This document shows, piece after piece, positions 35,393-45,850 of a stretch of DNA of 55,566 nt (its first letter is position 1; every line of letters begins with the position of its first letter). The notes beneath the pieces are model-generated. The model did no database searches, was not told where the DNA came from, and worked only from the letters and a program-made list of their open reading frames with translations. The stretch is taken from contig NZ_JAGPOT010000053.1 of the NCBI RefSeq assembly GCF_018224015.1, forward strand, positions 1 to 55,566, written 5' to 3'. The position numbers and the translations under genes are program-made. Source of the DNA: Pseudarthrobacter albicanus. Lineage in GTDB: Bacteria; Actinomycetota; Actinomycetes; Actinomycetales; Micrococcaceae.

Positions 35393-35590
35393 TTAGAGGC
35401 CGAGGTCGTCGAGGATGGGTAGTTGTTCGCGGACAGTATGGCGGGTTGCGGCGGCGCTGGGGGCGGCGAGGGCGGCGGTGGCGAGTTGTCGGGCTTGTGC
35501 GACGGTGACGGTGGCGAGGACCGCGGCCACGGACGCCAGGGCGCGGGCGCTCATGGACAGGGTTGCCGGGGCGAAGACTTGGTTGCTCAA
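35393..35590 (-). CDS. Small unknown protein co-transcribed with HPr
   Basis: A 65-residue protein. The TTG start is chosen because a strong AAGGAGGAG lies five bases before it; an in-frame ATG 45 bases further upstream would put this site inside the gene and is nearer to the terminator. Composition is Ala-rich and amphipathic/hydrophobic (ARALASVAAVLATVTVAQARQLATAAL), ending in a soluble REQLPILDDLGL. A single membrane-associated helix is possible. I recognise no family. Its place between the RAT switch and HPr suggests a role in PTS phosphotransfer or its control. Confidence 0.65.
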   Translation of the reverse strand: MSNQVFAPATLSMSARALASVAAVLATVTVAQARQLATAALAAPSAAATRHTVREQLPILDDLGL

Positions 35591-35633
35591 TTTCTCCTCC
35601 TTGGGAGATCCAGACCGCATTTTCTCTGGCAAC

Positions 35634-35682
35634 AAAAAAGGACCCGAGCGCCGGGTTCAGTGACTCCCGGTGTTCGGATCCT
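35634..35682 (-). terminator. Regulated terminator before the HPr unit
   Basis: On the minus strand AGGATCCGAACACCGGG pairs with CCCGGCGCTCGGGTCCT and is followed by six T (35639-35634). It stands about 45 bases upstream of the first start codon of the unit, so it acts inside the leader, not at the end of an operon. Its first arm overlaps the RAT at 35676-35706, making the two structures mutually exclusive. Confidence 0.85.
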
Positions 35683-35706
35683 GCCTGGATGACCAGTTAC
35701 ATATCC
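35676..35706 (-). promoter_or_regulatory. RAT antiterminator site 1 (HPr unit)
   Basis: Read leftward the leader contains GGATATGTAACTGG, a short loop, then CAGGCAGGATCC. This follows the ribonucleic antiterminator pattern of BglG/LicT/SacY systems (GGAT-TGT-ACTG ... CAGGCA-GACC). The end of the site is shared with the terminator stem. A TTGACG -35 candidate lies at 35742-35737. Confidence 0.75.
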
Positions 35707-35801
35707 GGTCCCAGTGTGCGGAAGCAGTGTGAGCCACGTCAAATCCAAGGACTGAGACCCGGTTGAGGCGGGACGGCGGTGCACCGGTATGATCCCGTAT
35801 C

Positions 35802-36686
35802 ATGAGCCCTGAGCCGAAAACTTCTGAGCCAAACACTTCTGAACCGGGCACCACTGGAACCGTCCGCGCCGTATTCCTTGACGTGGACGGCACGTACGCC
35901 GACTTCGGCATCGTCCCCGAGGGTCACGTGCGGGCCGTGCGCGCGGCGCGGGAAGCCGGTCACCGTGTCCTGCTATGCACCGGACGCCCGGTGTCGATGC
36001 TGCCCCAGAGCATCCTCGGTGCTGGGTTCGATGGACTCGTGGCCAGCGCGGGAGCCTACGTCGAGGTGGAGGGCGAGGTGCTGGTGGACCGGCGCTTTCC
36101 GGCGGACCTTGCGGCCAGGACGGTCGCGGCGCTCGATGCACACGACGCCGTCTACATCCTCGAGGCGCAGGAGTCGATCCACGTGCCGCCGACGGCGTCG
36201 GAGCGTCTGCGCACCATCCTCGAGGAGCACTTCCGGCACGCGCGGGACGGCCAGCTGGCGGGATCCAGCGCCATCCTGGATTCCTTGCGGTCCGGGGACG
36301 ACTTCGCGGCGGTGCGATTCGCCAAGGTCTCCGTCTTTGATTCCCCGGTCGCTATGGACCGGCTGGTCGAGGAAATCGGCGAGGGCATCGACGTCGTCGC
36401 CAATTCGATCGCCGACGAAGGCGGCCACGCCGGCGAACTGTTCCAGCGCGGCATCAGCAAGGCGGACGGGGTCGCGTCCGTGATGGCGCATTTTGGCATT
36501 GCCCGCGAGGACACAGTCGCGGTAGGGGATGGTGCCAATGATCTGGAGATGATTGCTTTCGCAGGCATCGGCATCGTCATTGAGGGCTCGGCACCCGAGC
36601 TTATGGCCATCGCTGACCGCACGGCTGCTCCCCCGCAGCAAGAGGGGCTTGTCGCCGCCTTCGCCGAGCTCGGGCTGACGCGGTGA
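35802..36686 (+). CDS. HAD-superfamily Cof-type sugar phosphatase
   Basis: A 294-residue phosphatase of the HAD IIB (Cof) class. Motif I is FLDVDGT with nucleophile D27 and D29, motif II CTGRP, and motif IV GDGANDLEMIAFAG. Usual substrates are sugar phosphates or flavin/pyridoxal phosphates. The N-terminus has a short internal repeat (KTSEPNTSEPGT) before the core, so an internal start cannot be ruled out, but none has a better ribosome binding site. It sits between the two RAT switches, upstream of the beta-glucoside operon on the same strand; a role in relieving sugar-phosphate stress would fit. Confidence 0.87.
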   Translation: MSPEPKTSEPNTSEPGTTGTVRAVFLDVDGTYADFGIVPEGHVRAVRAAREAGHRVLLCTGRPVSMLPQSILGAGFDGLVASAGAYVEVEGEVLVDRRFPADLAARTVAALDAHDAVYILEAQESIHVPPTASERLRTILEEHFRHARDGQLAGSSAILDSLRSGDDFAAVRFAKVSVFDSPVAMDRLVEEIGEGIDVVANSIADEGGHAGELFQRGISKADGVASVMAHFGIAREDTVAVGDGANDLEMIAFAGIGIVIEGSAPELMAIADRTAAPPQQEGLVAAFAELGLTR

Positions 36687-36687
36687 T

Positions 36688-36716
36688 TTGACTGTGATGC
36701 AAATCATGGGTAGTCT
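36688..36716 (+). promoter_or_regulatory. Promoter of the beta-glucoside operon with CRP/GlxR-like site
   Basis: TTGACT (36688-36693), a 17-base spacer and TAGTCT (36711-36716). In the spacer, TGTGA-N6-TCATG (36693-36708) resembles a CRP/GlxR operator, which would allow carbon-catabolite control. The RAT follows 26 bases after the -10. Confidence 0.65.
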
Positions 36717-36742
36717 CGCTGAAGCAGGCAATGCTGCCTGAA

Positions 36743-36772
36743 GGATTGTTACTCGGACACGAGGCAAGACCT
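36743..36772 (+). promoter_or_regulatory. RAT antiterminator site 2 (beta-glucoside operon)
   Basis: GGATTGTTACTCGG and, after a short loop, GAGGCAAGACCT match the ribonucleic antiterminator of B. subtilis bglP/sacB leaders almost exactly. The last bases overlap the following terminator, so binding of the LicT protein encoded by the operon prevents termination. Confidence 0.92.
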
Positions 36773-36808
36773 GAGACGTACGGAAACGTGCGTCTTGGGT
36801 CTTTTTTT
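36766..36808 (+). terminator. Regulated terminator before the beta-glucoside operon
   Basis: AAGACCTGAGACGTACG, loop GAAA, CGTGCGTCTTGGGTCTT, then seven T. It overlaps RAT 2 by seven bases and ends 35 bases before the EII start codon. This is a complete LicT-type riboregulator. Confidence 0.93.
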
Positions 36809-36843
36809 GTGCCCGAAAGACGGAATGGACAGAAAGGACTGCC

Positions 36844-40202
<3,359 letters not shown>

Positions 40203-40286
40203 CCCCCTCGGGCGGAGGCCACCGACGACCTCCGCCACGCCTTACCCACCGAAGGGTCACCCACCGAAGGCAGGAGAAACAACGAC

Positions 40287-41129
40287 GTGGAAATCCTGCG
40301 CGTCTTCAACAACAACGTGGTCCTCTCGCGCGACCACACCGGCCGCGAAGTGATCCTCACCGGCCGCGGCCTGGGCTTCCAAGCCAAGCCGGGCCAGAAG
40401 ATCGACCCTGTGAAGGTCCTGCGCACCTTTGTCCCTGAGGGCGGCCGCGACCCCGACCACCTCGGAGCGATGGTTGCCGCCATCCCGCCGGAGCATCTCG
40501 TGCTGGCCGAACAGGCCCTCGAGGCGGGGCGTGCCGAGCTGCCCATCCCAGGCAGTACCGTGCTGTCCGTGGCGCTCGCGGACCACCTCAGCTTCGCGAT
40601 CAAACGGCTCCAGCAGGGCGTGCCCTTTGACTACCCTCTCCGGGCGGAAGTGTCCCACCTCTACCCGGCGGAACTGCGGGCCGCGCGGCGCATCCTTGAC
40701 CACGTCAATGCACGCCTCGAGTCCCCGCTTGCCGACGACGAGGCCGTGCCGATCGCGCTGCATCTCGTCAATGCCGGTTTCGCCACGGGAGACCTCTCCT
40801 ATACCTACCAGATGACGGGGGTCTTTGCGCAGCTCTTCGAGGTGCTCGAAAAGGCTTACGACCGCCCTTTCGACCGGGACACGGTCAACGCCGCCCGGTT
40901 CATTACGCATCTGCGCTACTTCTTCGTGCGTGCGGGCTCCGGCAAGCAGCTCGAGGAAGGGGCCAGCAAGCTGCGCGCGGCGATCCGGGAGTCCTATCCG
41001 GACGCCTACTCCACGGCCCTCAAGCTCCAGGCCGTCCTCGAGCTGCGGCTCGGCGAACCGCTCACCGAGGACGAGGTCACCTACCTGACCCTGCACGTGG
41101 CGCGCATGGTCGACGAAGACCGGGTCTGA
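40287..41129 (+). CDS. licT: LicT/BglG-family transcriptional antiterminator
   Basis: A 280-residue RNA-binding regulator. Residues 1-57 form the CAT domain that binds RAT RNA (MEILRVFNNNVVLSRD, GRGLGFQAKPGQKID). PRD1 (about 65-170) and PRD2 (about 171-280) follow, and the four regulatory histidines are all at the expected places: H100, H159, H208, H270 (LicT of B. subtilis: 100, 159, 207, 269). PRD1 is the target of inhibitory phosphorylation by EII and PRD2 of stimulating phosphorylation by HPr. GTG start with AGGAGA upstream. It is the last gene of the operon, so it reinforces its own synthesis. Confidence 0.95.
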   Translation: MEILRVFNNNVVLSRDHTGREVILTGRGLGFQAKPGQKIDPVKVLRTFVPEGGRDPDHLGAMVAAIPPEHLVLAEQALEAGRAELPIPGSTVLSVALADHLSFAIKRLQQGVPFDYPLRAEVSHLYPAELRAARRILDHVNARLESPLADDEAVPIALHLVNAGFATGDLSYTYQMTGVFAQLFEVLEKAYDRPFDRDTVNAARFITHLRYFFVRAGSGKQLEEGASKLRAAIRESYPDAYSTALKLQAVLELRLGEPLTEDEVTYLTLHVARMVDEDRV

Positions 41130-41655
41130 CCCTCTGCAAACGGGGTGCGGGAGCGCTCCGGGGACGGACGACGGCGGCCGCCCGGCCGCCGTCGTCCGTT
41201 TAACAGGGCTGGGCGTGTCTCCCGATTTGTTCGTAAAGACTTTGGCAAGCAAGAACGATCTCTCGTACTGCCGTTCTGACGGATGCCCAATGGGAGCGCA
41301 TTGAATCGCTGATGCCCAGTTCCGACGGGAGCCGTGGCCGGCCGTTCCAGGACCACCGGTTGGTCATGGAGGGCATCGTTTACCGATTCCGGACCGGGAT
41401 CCCGTGGCGTGACCTTCCCGACCGATTTCATCGAGACTCTCAGCCCATTTTTCTACATCCGCCACACAGATATCATCACTCACGACCAACGATTAACAGG
41501 TCCACGGCGGGAAATCCGATTAAAACGCCGACGGGACCCCCAAGGAACGCTGATATGTAGGTTCGGTTGTCACGAGGCGTGGGTGAGCGGCTCCTAACGT
41601 TGTGGTTGGGGGCCGCTGAGGCGGCGCCGCCGCGGGAGAAAGCTAGGCTGGGCCG
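41130..41655. other. Intergenic stretch with transposase remnant
   Basis: A GC-rich hairpin region follows the antiterminator (GACGGCGGCCG...CGGCCGCCGTCGTC, about 41169-41199), which probably terminates the operon. Then comes the IS5-type remnant (separate entry). Bases about 41460-41600 are A/T-richer, with no recognisable coding content. Confidence 0.45.
41258..41452 (+). pseudogene. IS5-family transposase, N-terminal remnant
   Basis: In one frame the DNA reads SRTAVLTDAQWERIESLMPS, then GRPFQDHRLVMEGIVYRFRT and GIPWRDLPDRF, the standard N-terminal DUF4096 domain of IS5-group transposases. The codon where the start should be is ATC (41258), so the initiator seems lost, and similarity stops after DLPDRF. 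The catalytic DDE part is absent. GGGCGTGTCTCCC near 41214 may be a remnant of the IS end. Confidence 0.75.
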
Positions 41656-42273
41656 ATGGAGACAGTCGTCTGGTCCAGGCCGGAACACGAACGCGCCGGC
41701 ACCCCGCTGCTGGTGATGATGCACGGCTACGGCACGGACGAATCGCGGATGGCGAAGCTGTTCGGCTCCCTTCCGCCCGGGTTCAGCTGCGCGGCCCTGC
41801 GCGGCCCGAAGGTGATCGGGGACCACCACGGCTGGTTCCTGCTGGACTACTTCCTCACCCACGATTTCGCCGACGTCGTCTCCAGCACGAACGCCGTTTT
41901 CGCCTGGATTGACTCGGTCAAGGCCCGGCACAGCAGCGTCAGCCTGCTCGGCTACTCGCAGGGAATGGCCATGGCGAGCACGCTGCTGCGCCTCCGGCCG
42001 GCCCAGTTCCGGGCCGTCGTCGGGCTTTCCGGGTTTGTCCTGGACAACGAGCTGCTGGCGATGAGCGAATCCTTCGACTCGCCGCCGCCGTTCTTCTGGG
42101 GCCGGGACCGGGCGGATCCAGTGATCAACGGCCCCGCCACCGAATACACCGGGGAATGGCTGGAGCGGAACACCCAGCTCACGGCGCGGACCTATCCCGG
42201 AATGGGGCACTCCATCTCCGCGGCGGAGCTGGTGGACGTCGGCGCCTTCCTGCGCCACTACGCGCTGCGCTGA
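41656..42273 (+). CDS. Alpha/beta hydrolase, carboxylesterase/phospholipase type
   Basis: A 205-residue small esterase of the carboxylesterase/phospholipase (YpfH-like) family. The triad is S101 in LLGYSQGMA, D154 in RDRADPVI and H185 in PGMGHSIS; the oxyanion strand is LLVMMHGYGTDE. No signal peptide, so it works in the cytoplasm. Natural substrate unknown. Stand-alone gene. Confidence 0.9.
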   Translation: METVVWSRPEHERAGTPLLVMMHGYGTDESRMAKLFGSLPPGFSCAALRGPKVIGDHHGWFLLDYFLTHDFADVVSSTNAVFAWIDSVKARHSSVSLLGYSQGMAMASTLLRLRPAQFRAVVGLSGFVLDNELLAMSESFDSPPPFFWGRDRADPVINGPATEYTGEWLERNTQLTARTYPGMGHSISAAELVDVGAFLRHYALR

Positions 42274-42625
42274 CGTGCCGCGCTGACGCCCCTAAGGGGC
42301 CTCAGTTTGTCAGCGCCGAAAAACGCGTCCATCATGGATAGAGACGATCATCAGATGAGCTGGCTCCGCCGGATTGACCACAGGACTGACCTCGGGACTG
42401 ACCACAACCGCCCAGCCGGTAGCCGATCAGGGCGCCTTCGCCGCCACGCTGCTGATTGAAAAACTCCACCTCTGCCAGCGAGCGTCCTGGCCCATCGCTG
42501 TTGATGCCGGCCGGCTTCCCCGCCGCACGTATGACCACCGACCCGTATCACCGCCGACCTGCCCGACCACCAACGTGCCTTGACCACCGACCTGCCTTGA
42601 CCACCGTCTGGAAGGACACCGAATC
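42274..42625. other. Leader region of the phosphorylase operon with repeats
   Basis: A 350-bp gene-free region. Several degenerate direct copies of a TTGACCACCGACCTGCC-like unit occur, closest at 42535-42612, and GACTGACC units around 42375-42403. They could be binding sites of a sugar regulator or a slipped-strand product. No frame with a ribosome binding site is seen. Confidence 0.4.
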
Positions 42626-43363
42626 GTGACTGAGCTCCCCGACACCGCCGCCTCGAACTGGACCGGCGCCTCCGCCATCCTCTTCGACCTCGACGGCGTC
42701 CTGACGCCGACTGCGGTGGTGCACGAACGCGCCTGGCAGGAACTCTTCGACGGCTTCCTCCGCTCTGTCCCCGGGGCGGCCGGCTACCGCGAAAGCGACT
42801 ACTTCGAGCACATCGACGGCAAGCCCCGTTTCGACGGCGTCCGCGACTTCCTGGCCTCGCGCAACATCGCCCTGGCCGAGGGCCCGCTGCACGACGATCC
42901 GGCGAACGACACCGTGCACGGCCTGGGAAACCGCAAGAACAAGGTGTTCAACGACATCGTCGCGGCCGGCGGCGTCACGCCCTACAAGGGCTCGGTGCGG
43001 TTCATCGAAGCCGCGCGGACCCGCGGACTCAAGCTCGCCGTCGTCTCCTCCTCCCGCAACGCCCCGGCCGTGCTCAAGGCCGCGGGGCTGTCCGGCTGCT
43101 TCCCGGTGGTGGTGGACGGCGTCGTCGCCGTGGCCGAAGGGCTGGCCGGCAAGCCGAGCCCGGCCACGTACGAGTACGCCGCGCGGCTGCTGGGCCTGCC
43201 CAGCGAGGAATGCGCCGTCGTAGAGGATGCCGTCTCCGGCGTCCAGGCCGGAAGTGCGGGGAACTTCCATTCCGTGATCGGGGTGGACCGGGGAGCCGGC
43301 CGGCAGACCCTGCTGGACGCCGGCGCCACCCTCGTGGTCAACGACCTCGCCGAACTGCTCTAG
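42626..43363 (+). CDS. pgmB: Beta-phosphoglucomutase (HAD family)
   Basis: A 245-residue HAD phosphomutase that converts beta-glucose 1-phosphate to glucose 6-phosphate. The nucleophile pair is D21/D23 in LFDLDGVLT, the cap has the substrate-specificity RFDGVRDFL and AVVSSSRNAP follows as motif II, with VVEDAVSGVQAG near the end. It starts at GTG with GGAAGGA upstream. It directly precedes the GH65 phosphorylase; the two enzymes act in sequence, the mutase taking the beta-glucose 1-phosphate produced. Confidence 0.93.
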   Translation: MTELPDTAASNWTGASAILFDLDGVLTPTAVVHERAWQELFDGFLRSVPGAAGYRESDYFEHIDGKPRFDGVRDFLASRNIALAEGPLHDDPANDTVHGLGNRKNKVFNDIVAAGGVTPYKGSVRFIEAARTRGLKLAVVSSSRNAPAVLKAAGLSGCFPVVVDGVVAVAEGLAGKPSPATYEYAARLLGLPSEECAVVEDAVSGVQAGSAGNFHSVIGVDRGAGRQTLLDAGATLVVNDLAELL

Positions 43364-43434
43364 CCCCCGCACAGCCCCCCGCACCGCCCGCACCCCCGTC
43401 ACCCGCAGCAGATACCCGCCAAAGGAACCCAACC

Positions 43435-45765
43435 ATGGCTCTCGTCACCTCGGACCGCACACGGTTCCCCAACGACCCCTGGCAGCTCGTCGAAACCGTC
43501 CATGTGCCCGGAAACGCCGGCACGCTGGAAACCCTCTTCAGCCTCGGCAACGGCCACCTGGGCATCCGCGGCGCGCACTGGGCGGCCGCCGACGCCGACC
43601 TTCCGGGCAGCTTCATCAACGGCTTCCACGAGACCTGGGACATCAAGCACGCGGAAAACGCCTACGGCTTCGCCCGGACCGGCCAGCGGATCCTCTACAT
43701 CCCCGACGCCAACAACTTCACCGTGATTATCGACGGCGAGACGCTCAGCCTGGACGAATCCACCGTCCTGGACTACCGGCGCTCGGTTGACTTCGCCACC
43801 GGAATCTACGAATGCCGGATCACCTGGCGGTGCCGTTCCGGTGCCACGGTCACCACCACGGAACGGCGCGCCGTCGGCTACGAGTCCCGCGGCGCGCTGG
43901 GCATCTCGCTGGAGCTGGAAGCGGACCGGGACATCTCCGCCGACGTCACGTCCGCCGTGATCAACCGCCAGGACCAGCCGGTCGACGACCCCTCGGAGCA
44001 TGACCCGCGCCGCGCCGGCCGCCACGCCGGGCGCGTGCTGCTGCCCGTGCGGCTCGACGGCGGCGACGGCTCCCTGCGGCTGTCCTGGGAGGCCGCGGAA
44101 TCCAGGCAGCGGCTCGGCATGGCCGTGGACCACTGGACCTCCGCCGGCGTCCAGCCCTTCGACACCCTGGTGGATCAGGACGAAAGCAGCGTCCGCTATG
44201 TGCTGGCGGTCGGCCCCGATGTGCCGTTCGTGCTGGAGAAGACCGTCAGCTACGCCGTCGGGCAGAACGTCGAGGACCTGGCCGGCGCCGCCGAAGCCGG
44301 GCTCAGGCAGCTCGGCGAGATCTTCGCCGAAAGCGCGGCGCACTACCGCGGCTACTGGACCACGAGCGACATCGTCCTGGCCGGCCAGACCGAACTCCAG
44401 CAGGCCGTCCGCTGGAACCTCTTCCAGCTGGCGCAGGCCACGGCCTGCGCCGACGTCGCCGGCATCCCGGCCAAGGGCGTCAGCGGCTCGGGCTACGACG
44501 GCCACTACTTCTGGGACCAGGAGGTGTACCTGATGCCGTACCTGACGTACACCAGCCCGGGCAACGCCCGCCAGGTCCTCGAGTTCCGCCACGGGATGCT
44601 GCCCGAGGCGAAGATCCGCGCCAAGGAGCTGAGCGTGGACGGCGCCCTGTTCCCGTGGCGCACCATCAACGGGCTGGAGGCCAGCGCCTACTACGCCGCC
44701 GGCACGGCCCAGTTCCACATCGCCGCCGCGATCGCCTTCGCGGCCAACCGCTACATCTGGGCCAGCGGGGACGAGGAGTTCCGGGACACCCTGGGCGCCG
44801 AACTGCTGATCGAAACCGCACGGATGTGGGTCTCGCTGGGCTTCTTCGGCAAGCACGGGCTGTTCCACATCCACGGCGTCACGGGCCCCGACGAGTACAC
44901 CGCCGTCGTCAACGACAACCTGTACACCAACGTCATGGCGCGCTTCAACCTGCGCGCCGCGGCGGCGCTGGATCACCCGGAGATCGACGACGCCGAACGC
45001 CAGCGCTGGGAACAGGCCGCCAACCGGATGCACATGCCCTACGACGTGGACCTCCAGGTCCACTCGCAGGACAACGACTTCATGGCCCTGGAGCCGTGGG
45101 ACTGGTCCACGCCCCGGTCCAAGTATCCGCTGCTGCTGAACTTCCACCCGCTCGTGATCTACCGGCACCAGGTCCTCAAGCAGGCCGACAGCGTGCTGGC
45201 GATGTTCCTGCAGTGGCAGGACTTCACGGCCGAGGAGAAGCGCCGGGCCTTCGACTTCTACGACCCGATCACCACGGGCGACTCCACGCTGTCCGCCTGC
45301 GTCCAGGGCATCATGGCGGCGGAGGTGGGCTACGGGCAGGCCGCGCTTGACCACTTCACCCACGCGCTGTTCATCGACCTGGACGACACGCACGGCAACA
45401 CGATCGACGGCGTGCACATCGCCTCCACCGGCGGGGTGTGGAGTTCGCTTGTCAGCGGTTTCGCCGGCCTGCGCGACCAGGCCGCCGTGCCGTATTTCGA
45501 TCCGCGGCTGCCCGCGGACTGGGACGGGCTGGCTTTCCACCTGAAGATCCGGGGCCGGCTGCTGCACGTCGAACTGGACCAGGGCTCCCTCAGCCTGGCC
45601 GTCCGGGAGGGTGGCCCGCTCGACGTCGACGTGCGGGGCGAACTGGTCACCGTCGGCAGCGAGCCGGTGCAGGTCCCGCTGGCAACCGTCGCGGCCCCCG
45701 AGCCTACGGTCTTCCCGAGCGGACTTCCGACGGCGTCGATCCCGATTGTGCGCGCCAGCGCCTGA
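43435..45765 (+). CDS. GH65 phosphorylase, probably maltose phosphorylase
   Basis: A 776-residue inverting disaccharide phosphorylase. Family blocks are ETLFSLGNGHLGIRG at the start, GYDGHYFWDQEVYLMPYL in the (alpha/alpha)6 barrel and VTGPDEYT with the general acid E487, the same number as in Lactobacillus brevis maltose phosphorylase. Phosphorolysis of maltose (or trehalose/kojibiose) yields glucose and beta-glucose 1-phosphate; the coupled mutase gene supports this. The ATG has AAAGGA upstream. Alternative specificities in GH65 cannot be separated by eye. Confidence 0.93.
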   Translation: MALVTSDRTRFPNDPWQLVETVHVPGNAGTLETLFSLGNGHLGIRGAHWAAADADLPGSFINGFHETWDIKHAENAYGFARTGQRILYIPDANNFTVIIDGETLSLDESTVLDYRRSVDFATGIYECRITWRCRSGATVTTTERRAVGYESRGALGISLELEADRDISADVTSAVINRQDQPVDDPSEHDPRRAGRHAGRVLLPVRLDGGDGSLRLSWEAAESRQRLGMAVDHWTSAGVQPFDTLVDQDESSVRYVLAVGPDVPFVLEKTVSYAVGQNVEDLAGAAEAGLRQLGEIFAESAAHYRGYWTTSDIVLAGQTELQQAVRWNLFQLAQATACADVAGIPAKGVSGSGYDGHYFWDQEVYLMPYLTYTSPGNARQVLEFRHGMLPEAKIRAKELSVDGALFPWRTINGLEASAYYAAGTAQFHIAAAIAFAANRYIWASGDEEFRDTLGAELLIETARMWVSLGFFGKHGLFHIHGVTGPDEYTAVVNDNLYTNVMARFNLRAAAALDHPEIDDAERQRWEQAANRMHMPYDVDLQVHSQDNDFMALEPWDWSTPRSKYPLLLNFHPLVIYRHQVLKQADSVLAMFLQWQDFTAEEKRRAFDFYDPITTGDSTLSACVQGIMAAEVGYGQAALDHFTHALFIDLDDTHGNTIDGVHIASTGGVWSSLVSGFAGLRDQAAVPYFDPRLPADWDGLAFHLKIRGRLLHVELDQGSLSLAVREGGPLDVDVRGELVTVGSEPVQVPLATVAAPEPTVFPSGLPTASIPIVRASA

Positions 45766-45775
45766 GGCGCGGGTG

Positions 45776-45850
45776 ACCGCCGCCGGGATTGGCCTGTGGG
45801 CAGATCAGGGCGGATCGACGGCGCCGATCCGCCCTGATCTGCCTACCCGC
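45776..45850 (+). repeat. Dispersed palindromic repeat, copy 1
   Basis: A 75-bp unit that recurs almost unchanged, in inverted orientation, at 51416-51493. Its core is the 19-bp hairpin listed as terminator; the conserved flank reads ACCGCCGCCGGGATTGGCC on one side and a TACCCGC end on the other. Confidence 0.8.
45799..45843. terminator. Bidirectional hairpin between phosphorylase and MFS genes
   Basis: GGCAGATCAGGGCGGATCG (45799-45817), a 7-base loop, and the exact complement at 45825-45843. The right arm reaches into the stop codon of the convergent MFS gene. The position between two converging genes suits a two-way terminator. Confidence 0.75.

Noticed and set aside
43399..45567. 722-codon open frame antisense to the GH65 phosphorylase
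   Set aside because: Shadow of a strongly conserved enzyme with intact catalytic residues; the antisense product matches no family.
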